Source: an uncultured Veillonella sp. (GTDB lineage Bacteria; Bacillota; Negativicutes; Veillonellales; Veillonellaceae). From it: 5,228 nucleotides of DNA. Made by a program: the position numbers and the translations under genes. The stretch spans positions 1 through 5,228 of the forward strand of contig NZ_CAJLUB010000125.1 in NCBI RefSeq assembly GCF_905209685.1, written 5' to 3'. The notes beneath the pieces were generated by a model, which worked only from the letters and a program-made list of their open reading frames with translations, was not told where the DNA came from and made no database searches. Shown piece after piece: positions 4,679-5,228 of this stretch. Positions within the stretch are counted from its first letter, which is position 1; every line of letters starts with the position of its first letter.

Positions 4679-5166
4679 CGCGTCTAGCTTTAGTCCTCTG
4701 TGGATTCTTAATTTATTTTATACAGGCTCAATTATTGCCTGCTATTTTTCATACGAATTGGTTACCCAATTTAATCTTGACCATCATTGTTATGGTTACT
4801 CTTTTTAAAGGGCGTCGTATGGGAATAATGGCCGCTGTTATAGGTGGTATCGTCCATGATGTATTGATATCTAATTTCTTTGGGCTCCATTTATTCCCTT
4901 ACGTTCTTGTGGTTTATCTATTATCCGCTGTAAAACATAGACTCTATGAAGAACGTTGGTATTGGTCTAGTGCTATTGTAGCGATATGTACCTTGCTAGA
5001 TGGTTTTATCCGTAGCCTTATGATCTTGGCTAGTGGTGGGGATTTGCATATTGGCTTATATATGTGGCATATGGTTATACCTGTACTGTTTTGGAACGGC
5101 GTATTGGCCGCCATCGTACATGGCTTGTTGTGGCGTAAGGATGAACAACAAGATTATATTTGGTAA
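4675..5166 (+). CDS. mreD: Rod shape-determining protein MreD
   Basis: MreD is a polytopic inner membrane protein of the elongasome that binds MreC and modulates its activation of PBP2. The 163-residue product has the usual length and is almost entirely hydrophobic, with five or six membrane helices at about 4-24, 30-45, 48-63, 70-86, 96-118 and 128-152. The segment GGIVHDVLISNFFGLHLFPY (57-76) matches the MreD pattern of G-x-x-x-D followed by a second glycine-containing helix. The ATG overlaps the mreC stop as ATGA (4675-4678), and AAAGGGGG (4657-4664) inside mreC serves as ribosome binding site, so the two are translationally coupled. MreD sequences diverge quickly, so position after mreC adds much of the certainty. 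Confidence 0.94.
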   Translation: MTRLALVLCGFLIYFIQAQLLPAIFHTNWLPNLILTIIVMVTLFKGRRMGIMAAVIGGIVHDVLISNFFGLHLFPYVLVVYLLSAVKHRLYEERWYWSSAIVAICTLLDGFIRSLMILASGGDLHIGLYMWHMVIPVLFWNGVLAAIVHGLLWRKDEQQDYIW

Positions 5167-5175
5167 TAATTTGGT

Positions 5176-5184
5176 AAGGGGGTG
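5176..5184 (+). promoter_or_regulatory. Near-consensus ribosome binding site deciding a GTG start
   Basis: AAGGGGGTG differs by one base from the ideal AAGGAGGTG. It lies about seven bases before the GTG at 5190 and supports that non-ATG codon as the start of the next gene. The strong site may compensate for the weaker GTG. Confidence 0.8.
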
Positions 5185-5189
5185 AAAGA

Positions 5190-5228
5190 GTGCTTGAAGG
5201 CCTCTATAAACGAAGAAAAACGAGTCGC
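5190..5228 (+). CDS. mrdA: Start of a probable penicillin-binding protein 2 gene (partial)
   Basis: Only 13 codons are visible, from GTG to the window edge, reading (M)LEGLYKRRKTSR. A short basic cytosolic segment is what precedes the single membrane helix of PBP2, the transpeptidase of the elongasome, and mrdA commonly follows mreD in this group of bacteria. It lies 23 bases after the mreD stop and clearly belongs to the same operon. The coding call is supported by the strong ribosome binding site. The product name is inferred from gene order, since no domain is visible. In other Firmicutes minC can occupy this position. Confidence 0.6.
   Translation, partial: MLEGLYKRRKTSR

Overview
This is an AT-rich bacterial chromosomal window with every gene on the + strand. 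It carries the conserved maf-radC-mreBCD neighbourhood of Firmicutes, entered from the 3' end of an acetate kinase gene and left at the first 13 codons of what is probably the PBP2 gene (mrdA). Strong purine-rich ribosome binding sites, low GC, mre genes directly followed by a probable PBP2 gene, and the overall protein style suggest a Negativicutes member, most likely Veillonella. The genus is inferred from gene style and order, not proven.

Layout: (1) 1-73, end of ackA, closed by a strong intrinsic terminator at 112-149. (2) 225-848, an unrecognised 207-residue membrane protein with two N-terminal membrane helices and a cytosolic part that looks like a bacterial PH-type fold. (3) 849-962, a short AT-rich spacer with a TTAGTTA-type palindrome, then maf (963-1529). 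(4) 1530-1696, a remarkable spacer with a hairpin, an extended -10 element, 11.4 perfect copies of the pentamer GCTGT, and a second extended -10 element, leading into radC (1697-2395). (5) 2396-2721, a 326-base gene-free spacer with a very long hairpin terminator, a second inverted repeat and the mreB promoter. A perfect 12-bp inverted repeat brackets the mreB ribosome binding site and start codon. (6) 2722-5228, a tight operon: mreB, mreC (1-base gap), mreD (ATGA overlap) and the start of the next gene with a near-consensus Shine-Dalgarno.

Together, mreB, mreC, mreD and the probable PBP2 encode the elongasome, the machine that directs lateral wall synthesis. Maf and RadC are its usual neighbours, and Maf family proteins have been linked to growth arrest and septum control as well as nucleotide pool cleaning. 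The coding content is conventional. The unusual signals lie in the spacers: the pentamer repeat before radC, which could vary in length by slippage, and the inverted repeat around the mreB start, which could act at the DNA or RNA level. No mobile element, CRISPR array, tRNA or rRNA was seen.
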